A DNA stretch of 27,210 bases, taken from the NCBI GenBank assembly GCA_038526735.1, contig JBCBGM010000040.1, positions 1 to 27,210 on the forward strand, written 5' to 3'. Made by a program: the position numbers and the translations under genes. Below, in pieces: positions 8,682 to 15,850 of the stretch. Each line of letters begins with the position of its first letter. The first letter of the stretch is position 1. The DNA is from Rubricella sp038526735 (GTDB taxonomy: Bacteria > Pseudomonadota > Alphaproteobacteria > Rhodobacterales > Rhodobacteraceae). Below the pieces are notes generated by a model, which did no database searches, was not told where the DNA came from, and saw only the letters and a list, made by a program, of their open reading frames with translations.

Positions 8682-10198
8682 TCCGCCGCCTCCACCTCTT
8701 CGCGCACGCCTGACATGAGCAACCCAATCGCCCGCTCGTCGGCGGTGGCGGGGTCGAGCTCGCCCATGATCTCGCCGTCGAACATCACGAGGATGCGGTC
8801 AGAGAGGGAGCGGATCTCATCGAGCTCCACCGACACCAGCAAGATCGCCTTGCCCGCATCGCGCAACTCGATAATCCGGCGATGGATGGCCTCGATGGCA
8901 CCCACATCCACCCCGCGCGTTGGTTGCCCAACGATCAGCACGTCGGGGTCCTGCTCAATCTCGCGGGCGATCACGATCTTCTGTTGGTTCCCACCCGAGA
9001 AGTTGGCGGCTTTCAAGTACGGGTCCGGCGGGCGCACGTCGTAGCGCTCCATCTCGGCCTCGGTGCGCTGCAAAATCGCGGCACGGTCGAGGAACATGCC
9101 AGAGCCAAACGTTTCTTCGCGCTGGTAGCCCAGAATGGTGTTTTCGCGTGCCTGAAACTTGGTCACGAGGCCCATCTTGTGCCGATCTTCGGGCACATGC
9201 CCGAGGCCGGGGCGCGGACGCCACTTTGACGGGGGCGCATCGCAGTCGAGGATGATCTCTCCGCTCGACACCGGTCCGATGCCCGCAATGGCTTCGAGCA
9301 GCTCCGACTGACCGTTGCCAGAAACACCAGCGATGCCCACAATCTCCCCGGCGCGCACGCTGAAAGACGCGTTTTTGACCCGCGCAACGCCTAGCTCGTC
9401 GATCACCGTGACCCCGCGCACCTCAAGCTTAACCGCCCCCGGAGTGGCGGCCCCTTTCTCAACGCGCAGCAGCACCTTGCGCCCCACCATCAGGTCAGCA
9501 AGCTCATCCACGCTGGTCTCGGAGGTCCGGCGGCTGGCGACCATCATCCCCTGTCGCATCACGCTCACATCGTCCGTGATCGCCATGATCTCGCGCAGTT
9601 TGTGGGTGATCAGCATCACCGTTTTGCCCTGCGCCTTGAGCATCCGCAGGATGCGAAACAGGTGGTCGGCTTCGTCGGGGGTGAGCACGCCCGTTGGCTC
9701 ATCCAAGATCAGGATTTCGGCCCCGCGATAGAGCGCTTTCAAGATCTCCACCCGCTGCTGCAGGCCAACCGGCAGATCATCGACCACCGCGTCGAGATCG
9801 ACCTTCAGCTCATATTCCCGCTCCAGCCGCTCCAGCTCTTTGCGCGCGGCGGCCATGCCGCCCGCCAGAAACGCGCCGCCTTCGGCCCCCAGCATGATGT
9901 TTTCGAGGACGGTGAACGGCTCCACGAGCATGAAGTGCTGATGCACCATGCCGATGCCAAGCGCGATGGCTTGGTCCGACGACTTGATCGAAACCTGCCT
10001 GCCATCCACCGCAATCGTGCCGCGATCAGCCTCGTAAAACCCATAGAGGATCGACATCAGCGTGGATTTTCCGGCGCCATTCTCCCCGATGATCCCGTGG
10101 ATCGTGCCCTTCTCCACCACCAGATCGATGTCCCGGTTGGCGTGCACCGGGCCGAAAGACTTAGAGATGCCGCGAAGTTCGATGGCTGGGGCGGTCAT
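8678..10198 (-). CDS. Nucleoside-type ABC transporter ATP-binding protein (two ATPase domains)
   Basis: This 506-residue cytoplasmic ATPase of a BMP-dependent importer has two fused nucleotide-binding domains. Domain 1 has Walker A GENGAGKS (residues 38-45), the variant signature LPVGLQQRVEIL and Walker B LILDEPTGVLTP. Domain 2, from about residue 250, has a degenerate Walker A (GVSGNGQSE), a good signature FSGGNQQKIVIAREI, and Walker B LIVGQPTRGVD with Gln in place of the catalytic Glu. This asymmetry is usual in the sugar/nucleoside MglA-like family. The ATG overlaps the VOC stop by ATGA. Substrate assignment to nucleosides comes from the catabolic genes downstream, not from the ATPase sequence. 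Confidence 0.93.
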   Translation of the reverse strand: MTAPAIELRGISKSFGPVHANRDIDLVVEKGTIHGIIGENGAGKSTLMSILYGFYEADRGTIAVDGRQVSIKSSDQAIALGIGMVHQHFMLVEPFTVLENIMLGAEGGAFLAGGMAAARKELERLEREYELKVDLDAVVDDLPVGLQQRVEILKALYRGAEILILDEPTGVLTPDEADHLFRILRMLKAQGKTVMLITHKLREIMAITDDVSVMRQGMMVASRRTSETSVDELADLMVGRKVLLRVEKGAATPGAVKLEVRGVTVIDELGVARVKNASFSVRAGEIVGIAGVSGNGQSELLEAIAGIGPVSSGEIILDCDAPPSKWRPRPGLGHVPEDRHKMGLVTKFQARENTILGYQREETFGSGMFLDRAAILQRTEAEMERYDVRPPDPYLKAANFSGGNQQKIVIAREIEQDPDVLIVGQPTRGVDVGAIEAIHRRIIELRDAGKAILLVSVELDEIRSLSDRILVMFDGEIMGELDPATADERAIGLLMSGVREEVEAAE

Positions 10199-10659
10199 GC
10201 GGCGGGGCCTTTTCCGGTGGCTGCGACAAGCTCAACGGTATTGCCCTCCGGGTCCGTCGTGAAGACCCCGCGCCACCCAATCCAGTCAAAATCTTCAATT
10301 CTGTAGGGTTGGCCGATGCGCTCATACCACGCGATGGCGCGCGCCTGTTCATCAATGCTCAAAGAGAGGGCAATGTGATGCAACGCGGAGTTCCCGCCCG
10401 TGACCGGACCCGAGGTAGCACGCGGGTGAACATCCCTTTGCTCGGCGTCTGCGGCGAACAGAGCCAGCACGCTCGTGTGGCCTGCGTAGCCTTCAGCGAT
10501 CTTGAAGAATGTGATCCCGCTACCCCGAGCGCCCAGCATCTCCAGCCCGATCACATCGGCATAGAAGCGCTCCATCGCAGGCAGATCGCGGCAACGAATG
10601 GCGATCTCGCCCAGGGCGCGCACTTTAAAGCCGCGCTCATCATTGCTGTCATCCGCCAT
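10195..10659 (-). CDS. VOC-superfamily (glyoxalase/dioxygenase-fold) protein, first gene of the nucleoside operon
   Basis: This 154-residue protein has the vicinal-oxygen-chelate fold. The N-terminal half has LGEIAIRCRDLPAMERFYAD, and the second beta-alpha-beta module has ALHHIALSL and DPEGNTVELVA, with His and Glu in normal metal-ligand places. The first-module position that is usually His is Glu (GEIAIR). The exact reaction is unknown; such proteins include lyases, dioxygenases and resistance proteins. It is the first gene after the RutR-like operator, and its stop overlaps the ATPase start (ATGA), so it is the promoter-proximal gene of the operon. The upstream ribosome binding site is weak. 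Confidence 0.85.
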   Translation of the reverse strand: MADDSNDERGFKVRALGEIAIRCRDLPAMERFYADVIGLEMLGARGSGITFFKIAEGYAGHTSVLALFAADAEQRDVHPRATSGPVTGGNSALHHIALSLSIDEQARAIAWYERIGQPYRIEDFDWIGWRGVFTTDPEGNTVELVAATGKGPAA

Positions 10660-10670
10660 TCGTCTCAGTT

Positions 10671-10686
10671 TTGACCAAATGGTCAG
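10671..10686. promoter_or_regulatory. RutR-like operator in front of the nucleoside operon
   Basis: The sequence TTGACCAAATGGTCAG has arms TGACCA and TGGTCA around AA. It matches the published E. coli RutR consensus TTGACCANNTGGTCAA everywhere except the last base. It lies 12-27 bases before the VOC start codon, where a bound repressor would block transcription or initiation. RutR is a TetR-family regulator that responds to uracil and thymine. The identity of the regulator here is inferred; no rutR gene lies in the window. Confidence 0.75.
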
Positions 10687-10702
10687 GATAGCAAGCGCAA
10701 AT

Positions 10703-10766
10703 CCTCTTCATCTTGACCCAAATACCTCGGGGGAATTGAGCCGCAGGCTCAAGGGGGCAGAGCCCC
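10703..10766. repeat. Intergenic hairpin repeat of Rhodobacteraceae type
   Basis: On the minus strand this stretch holds GGGGCTCTGCCCC (a 5-bp stem hairpin at 10754-10766), then TTGAGCCTGCGGCTCAA (a perfect 7-bp stem at 10736-10752), then CCCCCGAGGTATTT followed by GGGTCAAGATGAAGAGG. From memory, the block resembles a repeat that recurs between genes in Rhodobacteraceae (CCCCGGG/GAGGTATTT-(N)-CAAGATGAA). It lies between the bmp terminator and the RutR-like site. Its function is not known to me; a role in 3' end formation is possible. Confidence 0.55.
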
Positions 10767-10772
10767 AAAGCA

Positions 10773-10799
10773 AAAGGCCCGCCAAATGGGCGGGCCTTT
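10773..10799 (-). terminator. Rho-independent terminator after the first BMP gene
   Basis: A perfect 11-bp stem, AAAGGCCCGCC and GGCGGGCCTTT with a 5-base loop, starts 21 bases beyond the bmp stop. On the minus strand it is followed by TTGCTTT. The flanking A and T runs make it nearly symmetrical. It should separate the abundant binding-protein transcript from the VOC-to-upp operon. Confidence 0.88.
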
Positions 10800-10819
10800 C
10801 AGGAGAGTTCAACCGTGCC

Positions 10820-11812
10820 TTAGTAGGGGCAGGAGCCGTCGCTCATGTAGTCGTGTACCATCACCGCACCGGTGGAGATGTCGTAGGCGGCCTCATAGAC
10901 AGCGGCCAGCATCTCGTCGGTGAGCAGGTCTTCGTTGTTCTCGTCGATGGAGAAGCCAACACCGCGCTGGGCCAGACCGTTGACGTCAAAGCCGGGCGTG
11001 AAGCTGTCGTTCATCGCGTCGCTGAAGGTGTCATAGACGGCGTTATCGACGCGCTTCAGCATCGACGTCAGGACCGAGCCCGGGTGCATACCGTTCTGGT
11101 TGCTGTCCACGCCGATGCCAAAGATGCCCGCGTCTGCTGCGGCCTGAAGCACGCCCACACCTGTACCGCCTGCCGCGTGGTAGACCACGTCAGCGCCCGC
11201 ATCGATTTGTGCGCGGGTCAGTTCTGCGCCACGGGTCGGGTTGTTCCAGGCAGAGCCGTCGGTGCCCGTCATGTTGGCCACAATCTCAACCTCAGGGTTC
11301 ACAGCTTTTGCACCGCCAACGTAACCACACTGGAACTTGCGGATCAGCGGAATGTCCATCCCACCAACAAAGCCCACAACGCCGGTCTCAGATTTTAGTG
11401 CGGCGAGCATACCCACAAGGAACGATCCCTCATGCTCGGAGAAGAGGATCGAGCGAACGTTGGGCTGATCGACAACCATGTCGACGATAGCGAATTGCGT
11501 CTCAGGGAACTCGGCCGAGACCTTGTCCACGGCTGCGCCGTGGGAGAAGCCGATGGCGATGATCGGGTCATAGCCTTGGCGCGCAAAGCGGCGCAGTGCC
11601 TGCTCGCGCTGAGCGTCGTTCTGGATTTCGAAGTCGCGGTACTCGATGCCCGTGTCTTCTTTAAAACGCTCAGCACCGGTGAAGGCGGCCTGGTTGAACG
11701 ACTGGTCAAACTTGCCGCCAAGGTCATAGACGACGGCGGGCTGAATATCTTCGGCATAGGCCGCGACCGCGATCACCGAGGCAGCGGCGGTTGCAAGAAG
11801 CTTTTTGATCAT
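10820..11812 (-). CDS. BMP-family periplasmic nucleoside-binding protein (deo-linked transporter)
   Basis: This 330-residue secreted binding protein of the BMP/PnrA family captures substrate for the ABC importer encoded downstream. The signal peptide is clear: MIKKLL, a hydrophobic core, and an AYA cleavage site near residue 20. There is no lipobox Cys, so the mature protein is soluble in the periplasm. Family hallmarks are VVYDLGGKFDQSFNQAAF near the mature N terminus, YDPIIAIGFSH, the GFVGGMDIPLIRKF segment, and GIGVDSNQNGMHPGSVLTSM. ATG at 11810-11812 has GAGGA eight bases upstream. The gene is cut off from its transporter by a terminator and the RutR-like region, so it may be expressed separately. 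Nucleoside specificity is inferred from family and neighbours. Confidence 0.93.
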   Translation of the reverse strand: MIKKLLATAAASVIAVAAYAEDIQPAVVYDLGGKFDQSFNQAAFTGAERFKEDTGIEYRDFEIQNDAQREQALRRFARQGYDPIIAIGFSHGAAVDKVSAEFPETQFAIVDMVVDQPNVRSILFSEHEGSFLVGMLAALKSETGVVGFVGGMDIPLIRKFQCGYVGGAKAVNPEVEIVANMTGTDGSAWNNPTRGAELTRAQIDAGADVVYHAAGGTGVGVLQAAADAGIFGIGVDSNQNGMHPGSVLTSMLKRVDNAVYDTFSDAMNDSFTPGFDVNGLAQRGVGFSIDENNEDLLTDEMLAAVYEAAYDISTGAVMVHDYMSDGSCPY

Positions 11813-11860
11813 AGTGTCCTCACTGTTGGTGGAAATGCAGGTCTAGCGCCCACAATCTGA

Positions 11861-11871
11861 GTGCACTGCAC
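11861..11871. promoter_or_regulatory. Small inverted repeat upstream of the first BMP gene
   Basis: GTGCACTGCAC (arms GTGCA and TGCAC) lies about 50 bases upstream of the bmp start in a 93-base gap, a position suitable for an operator or promoter element. No convincing -35/-10 pair or sigma-54 box was seen. It could be chance. Confidence 0.25.
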
Positions 11872-11902
11872 CCCAATCCCCGTGGGCTTTCAAGGCAAAA
11901 GT

Positions 11903-11913
11903 CCGCTAGGCGG
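11903..11913 (-). terminator. Weak hairpin with T run overlapping the sigma-54 regulator stop
   Basis: On the minus strand CCGC and GCGG pair around the stop-codon region and are followed by ACTTTTG. The stem is only 4 bp, so termination would be weak. Readthrough into the bmp gene is possible. Confidence 0.3.
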
Positions 11914-13297
11914 GTGTCTCTTCGTCTCTCTCGACACCCCAGGCACTGCGCTTTCGGTAGAGAGTGGAGGGCGAAACATCCAATATCCGTGCAGCTTTTG
12001 GCAAAGAGCCGTCGCAGGCGGCGATGGTCGCTTCGATAAAGCGCCGCTCCACATCGGCAAGACTCTGCCCAATCAGCCCATCAATGGGGTTTGCGCTGGT
12101 GTGCTGAGCGGTGGGAGCTGCAGTGGCAGGATTGTTTCCCGCGGAGCTACTGAAACCGGGCGGCAACATGCTGGCAATCACCTGTGGCCCATCGTTCAGC
12201 ACCACAACGTTGCGCATCACATTGAGCAATTGCCGGACGTTGCCGGGCCATGCATGCGCGCGGAACAGGTCTCTGACCGTTGGTGATAAGCTCGCAAACT
12301 CACGGCCTTCTTCGGTCGCGAAATCTCGCAAGACCTTTTCTGCGATCGTGATCACATCCTCGCCACGGTCGCGCAGCGGCGGCATCTCAATCGGTACGAC
12401 ATGGAGTCGGTAGAACAGGTCTGCTCTGAACCGTCCCTCTGCGACCTCTTTCTCCGGGTCACGGTTGGTTGCGCAGAGAATGCGCACGTCCACCTTGCGC
12501 GGGGTCGTCGCGCCAACGGGCTGCACGGTCGAGGTTTGAATGAACCGCAGGAGCTTTGTCTGCAGGTTCAGGTCCATCTCGCAAATCTCGTCGAGAAAGA
12601 GCGTACCGCCATCAGCAGCCACGGCGGCGCCCACCTTGTCTGCAACAGCGCCAGTGAAGCTGCCTCGCAGGTGCCCGAACACCTCTGATTCGAGCAGATC
12701 ACTCGGGATCGCGCCGCAGTTCAGTGGCACGAAGCTCTTGTCTTTGCGCGGAGAGACATCGTGGATTGCCTGCGCACACAGTTCTTTTCCGGTGCCACTC
12801 TCGCCAGTGATAAAAACTGTCGCGGCAGACCGGCCGATCATCTCGATCGTCTGATAGACCCGCTGCATCACATCCGACGTTCCGATAAATCCGGAAAGCT
12901 CTTTGGAAGTCTCACCACTCCGATCATCCGGTTCTGCGGCGGCTTGTGCGTTTTTGACAGAGCTCAGCAGCCGGTCTGGATCGAAGGGTTTGACGAGAAA
13001 ATCAAAGGCCCCTGCCTGCATCGCCTCAACCGCTTTGTTCACGGACCCATTGGCCGTGATCACGATGATCTTCGCTTTGGGATTGTCGCGCTTAATCTCT
13101 TGCAGGATTTCGAGGCCGTCGCCATCAGGTAGCATTAAGTCGAGCACGGTTACGGTCGGCTTGTGGCCGCCAAGCGTCTTTCGCGCGGACTTTGCAGACA
13201 TCGCAATCGTCACGTCGAACCCGGCACGCGTGAGCACCGTTTCATACAGTGTCGACAGGGTCGCGGTGTCTTCCACCAAAAGCAGCGGAGTGGCCAT
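11906..13297 (-). CDS. Sigma-54-dependent response regulator, NtrC/LuxO type
   Basis: This 463-residue transcription activator has three domains. The receiver (1-120) has acidic pair E9-D10, phosphoacceptor D53 in VLDLMLPDGDG and LVKPFDP. The AAA+ domain (about 136-370) has Walker A GESGTGKE (165-172), sigma-54 contact loop GSFTGA (212-217, normally GAFTGA) and Walker B GTLFLDEI (231-238). A Fis-type helix-turn-helix is near the C terminus (CDGSLPKAARILDVSPSTLY). It should activate sigma-54 promoters when phosphorylated by the phosphorelay encoded just upstream. The LVEDTATL start resembles LuxO. No good -24/-12 promoter was found by eye in the window, so its targets are unknown. ATG at 13295-13297; 30-base gap from the preceding gene. 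Confidence 0.93.
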   Translation of the reverse strand: MATPLLLVEDTATLSTLYETVLTRAGFDVTIAMSAKSARKTLGGHKPTVTVLDLMLPDGDGLEILQEIKRDNPKAKIIVITANGSVNKAVEAMQAGAFDFLVKPFDPDRLLSSVKNAQAAAEPDDRSGETSKELSGFIGTSDVMQRVYQTIEMIGRSAATVFITGESGTGKELCAQAIHDVSPRKDKSFVPLNCGAIPSDLLESEVFGHLRGSFTGAVADKVGAAVAADGGTLFLDEICEMDLNLQTKLLRFIQTSTVQPVGATTPRKVDVRILCATNRDPEKEVAEGRFRADLFYRLHVVPIEMPPLRDRGEDVITIAEKVLRDFATEEGREFASLSPTVRDLFRAHAWPGNVRQLLNVMRNVVVLNDGPQVIASMLPPGFSSSAGNNPATAAPTAQHTSANPIDGLIGQSLADVERRFIEATIAACDGSLPKAARILDVSPSTLYRKRSAWGVERDEETPA

Positions 13298-13327
13298 GGA
13301 TGCACCGTATTCAGGTAGCTGCGGCTA

Positions 13328-14128
13328 TCAAGCCGAAACGTCTATTCCACGCCTAAGATGTGAGGCGAGGCGGTCAATCTCTGTCAAAACAAAGCAGGTT
13401 TGCGATACGAGCGACGCGGCAGAGGCCCCGCTTGCTTCTGCCGCGTGCGCCGCAGTGTTGAGCGTTTGCGCGGCATGTTGCAGACGCGTGGCACCAATCG
13501 TGCCCGCGACACTCATCAAGATATGAGAGCGTGCACGCAGGGTGTTCACGTCCACCGGTTTGTTCGGCGCATCGAGGATCGCGCGCACGGATTCCAGATC
13601 AACAAGGACTTTACCGAGCAAATCCCGCAGTGTGTCTGCGCCCAACGCATCTCGCAAGGCACGCAGAACTGATTGGTCTAGTAGCGCGACCGAGTTTGAG
13701 GCTGTGTCGCCGTCTGCGTCTTTAACGGTCGCATTGGCGGTGTTGATAAACTGGCTCAGAGACGCACCCAAATCCGAAATACTGCGCAAGGGTTTGGCCA
13801 CAATTCCGTCTGCGCCAGCACGAAGGATGCGCTCACGATGCTCCGGAAGCACATAGGCGGTGAGTGCGACGATGCAGGTCTTCGCCCGCGCGTCCCCCGT
13901 GGCACGGATCGCCTTGATCACATCAAGGCCAGAGAGGCGCGGCATTTCGATGTCCAGGAGGGCCAAATCAAAGGGCTGTGCTTCGAAAAGCGCCAGAGCT
14001 TCTTTGCCATCCGCGGCGAGCACGACTTCCGCTCCGAGCGTCTTTAGCATCTCGCTGGCGACGACCTGATTGGTTGCGTTATCTTCGGCGAGCAGAACCC
14101 GAACACCCGCCAGATCACTCTCAACCAT
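13328..14128 (-). CDS. Receiver-Hpt phosphorelay protein
   Basis: This 266-residue cytoplasmic phosphotransfer protein has an N-terminal receiver with LLAEDNATNQ and phosphoacceptor D59 in LALLDIEMPRLSG, plus the conserved lysine in GIVAKPL (residue 112). The C-terminal part (about 150-260) has an Hpt-like helical bundle with RARSHILMSVAGTIGATRL, in which H202 is the expected phosphohistidine. The usual Hpt lysine after the His (HxLKG) is replaced here (HILMS). The gene sits between the kinase gene (one-base TGATG overlap) and the sigma-54 regulator gene. A His-Asp-His-Asp relay from kinase H235 to D59, H202 and finally D53 of the regulator is the natural reading, but it is inferred. Confidence 0.85.
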   Translation of the reverse strand: MVESDLAGVRVLLAEDNATNQVVASEMLKTLGAEVVLAADGKEALALFEAQPFDLALLDIEMPRLSGLDVIKAIRATGDARAKTCIVALTAYVLPEHRERILRAGADGIVAKPLRSISDLGASLSQFINTANATVKDADGDTASNSVALLDQSVLRALRDALGADTLRDLLGKVLVDLESVRAILDAPNKPVDVNTLRARSHILMSVAGTIGATRLQHAAQTLNTAAHAAEASGASAASLVSQTCFVLTEIDRLASHLRRGIDVSA

Positions 14129-15783
14129 CAGGCGCGAAGCGCGGCGGATACCGCTTCTGGCAACTCATCGCCTTTGAGAGGAAGCGGAAGCACTGCATCA
14201 AACTGTGTTGATCGAGTGAGTGATCCGAGGCCCACGACATAGACGCTCGGCATCCGCTCACGCAGGGTCGCGACCTTATGTTCATCAGCCGTCACGTTGG
14301 CATCAAACACAGCGACATCAATAGCGACGCGGTCAAGATCGTCCTCAGATACAAACACCGCATCCAGAGACGCGAGCCGCGCTTCACAGAGCGCTGTCAC
14401 AGCGACAGAGCCCACCGAGAGCAGCACTCTCAATGGTTTGTCTACATGTGTCTTTGCGCCCGTGCGGATCTCAATCTTGACACGCTCTTGCCCTTCGGCG
14501 TCGAGCAGAATTTCGCCGCCCTGTACGTCGAGCAAGGCTCGCGCGAGAGCTGGGCCAAACGCGTCAGAGATCATTTGCTCCCCGCTGCGTGCGGCGCCTC
14601 CGACGATCAAGTCAGGCACCCAACCGCCGCCCTCACCGCGGTAGTCAAAGATCAGGCGGACGATCAGCTCATCGTGGTCAACCGAAAACCGCATTGCAAC
14701 GGCGCGAGTGCCGGCAGCCTCAAGCAGGTAAATCAGGACATGCCCGATGGCCTGTCGCAAGAGCCGCGGATCCCCTTGAACCCGCTGAAAGCCAGAGGCG
14801 GAGATATCTGCTGAAACCGCAACATTTTGGCGGCGTGCCTCGTCTGACACCAAGTCCAAGACCTGATCGCGCAAAAAACGTGGCACAAAGCTGAGGCTGT
14901 CAGGCTTAAGCGTTTCATCCTGTAGCGCGGAGAAGTCGAAAATATCACTCAAAATCATCTGCAAGCGCTGCCCGGCGCGGTCGGCCTGATCGAGCAATCG
15001 ATCTTGGTTACCCGTCACGCCTTGCGCTCGAACCAATGAGATCGTTCCAAGCAATCCGTTCAACGGCGTGCGCAGATCGTGGCTCATCATCGCAAGAAAG
15101 CTTGATCTGACCTTTGCTGCACCCTCCGCGCGGTTGGCGAGTTGTGCATTGCTGCGTGACAGTCGGTAATTGTCATACCCGTCATAGATCAGCATGCTCG
15201 CGAGAATGAGCGCGACCATCGCCGCCACGGCGCTGATCATAGTCGCAAGCAAGGACGTTTCCTCCAACTGCTCCATTGCGATCGCGTAATCCGCCTCGAC
15301 CTGCGCGACCGTCTCTGTGGTGAGCTCTGCGACTTCTTCGAGATAGGGGCGTATTTCTAACGCAACGAGCAGCGCACGGGCCTGGCCGTCTACCGTGTTT
15401 TGCAGGCTGTCTATCGTTGGTTGCGCCCGCAAAAGCTCTTCGGCGAGGCGCGCGAGTGGTGCACCACCAGCGCCGCGCGGGTCGCTCGCAAATCCGATGG
15501 ATTGCAACTTCCACAACTCTGCGCGCAGCGCGGAAAAGCGATCTCGAACATTGCTGGGGCCAACGTCGGGGATACCGCTGCCAAAAGCGTTCAGGTCACG
15601 CTCGAAGCCAAGAAGCTCGCTCTCAAAGTCATAGACTTGCGTCACCAGTTGCGACTGAAATTGCGCCTCGGATGAGCGCAGAGTGCTCCAAACGAGATAG
15701 CCACCATAGCTCACCCCGAATACCAGCAAAAAAAGCACAAAAACCGCGGCAATCCGCGATTTAGTCATGATCTGACGAACCAT
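14128..15783 (-). CDS. Membrane histidine kinase with degenerate catalytic and receiver-like domains
   Basis: This 551-residue sensor has TM1 at about 11-33, an extracytoplasmic region to about 177 that is rich in helical residues, and TM2 at about 178-200. The dimerisation domain has H235 in MMSHDLRTPLNGLLG. The ATP-binding region is unusual: the N-box Asn residues are missing (GDPRLLRQAIGHVLIYLLEA), G1 reads FDYRGEGGG, and the GLGL box reads FGPALARAL. The last 100 residues look like a receiver, with possible D494 and K537 but no N-terminal acidic pair. ATP binding may therefore be weak or absent, and it might act as a phosphatase or scaffold. ATG at 15781-15783 has GGGGG six bases upstream; Met6 is an alternative. 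Confidence 0.82.
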   Translation of the reverse strand: MVRQIMTKSRIAAVFVLFLLVFGVSYGGYLVWSTLRSSEAQFQSQLVTQVYDFESELLGFERDLNAFGSGIPDVGPSNVRDRFSALRAELWKLQSIGFASDPRGAGGAPLARLAEELLRAQPTIDSLQNTVDGQARALLVALEIRPYLEEVAELTTETVAQVEADYAIAMEQLEETSLLATMISAVAAMVALILASMLIYDGYDNYRLSRSNAQLANRAEGAAKVRSSFLAMMSHDLRTPLNGLLGTISLVRAQGVTGNQDRLLDQADRAGQRLQMILSDIFDFSALQDETLKPDSLSFVPRFLRDQVLDLVSDEARRQNVAVSADISASGFQRVQGDPRLLRQAIGHVLIYLLEAAGTRAVAMRFSVDHDELIVRLIFDYRGEGGGWVPDLIVGGAARSGEQMISDAFGPALARALLDVQGGEILLDAEGQERVKIEIRTGAKTHVDKPLRVLLSVGSVAVTALCEARLASLDAVFVSEDDLDRVAIDVAVFDANVTADEHKVATLRERMPSVYVVGLGSLTRSTQFDAVLPLPLKGDELPEAVSAALRA

Positions 15784-15819
15784 AAGTGGCCCCCAATCCC
15801 CTCACGAGGAGTGGAGTTA

Positions 15820-15837
15820 GTTTACTCTAAAGTAAAC
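15820..15837. promoter_or_regulatory. AT-rich inverted repeat between prpE and the kinase gene
   Basis: GTTTACT-CTAA-AGTAAAC has perfect 7-bp arms. It lies 13 bases after the prpE stop and 37 bases before the kinase start, and no T run follows on the minus strand. This fits an operator or promoter element of the kinase operon better than a terminator. The regulator is unknown. Confidence 0.45.
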
Positions 15838-15850
15838 ACAATTTCACGGG

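Noticed and set aside
11813..11905. Sigma-54 promoter between the regulator and the bmp gene
   Set aside because: I looked for TGGCAC-N5-TTGC on both strands and found no acceptable match there.
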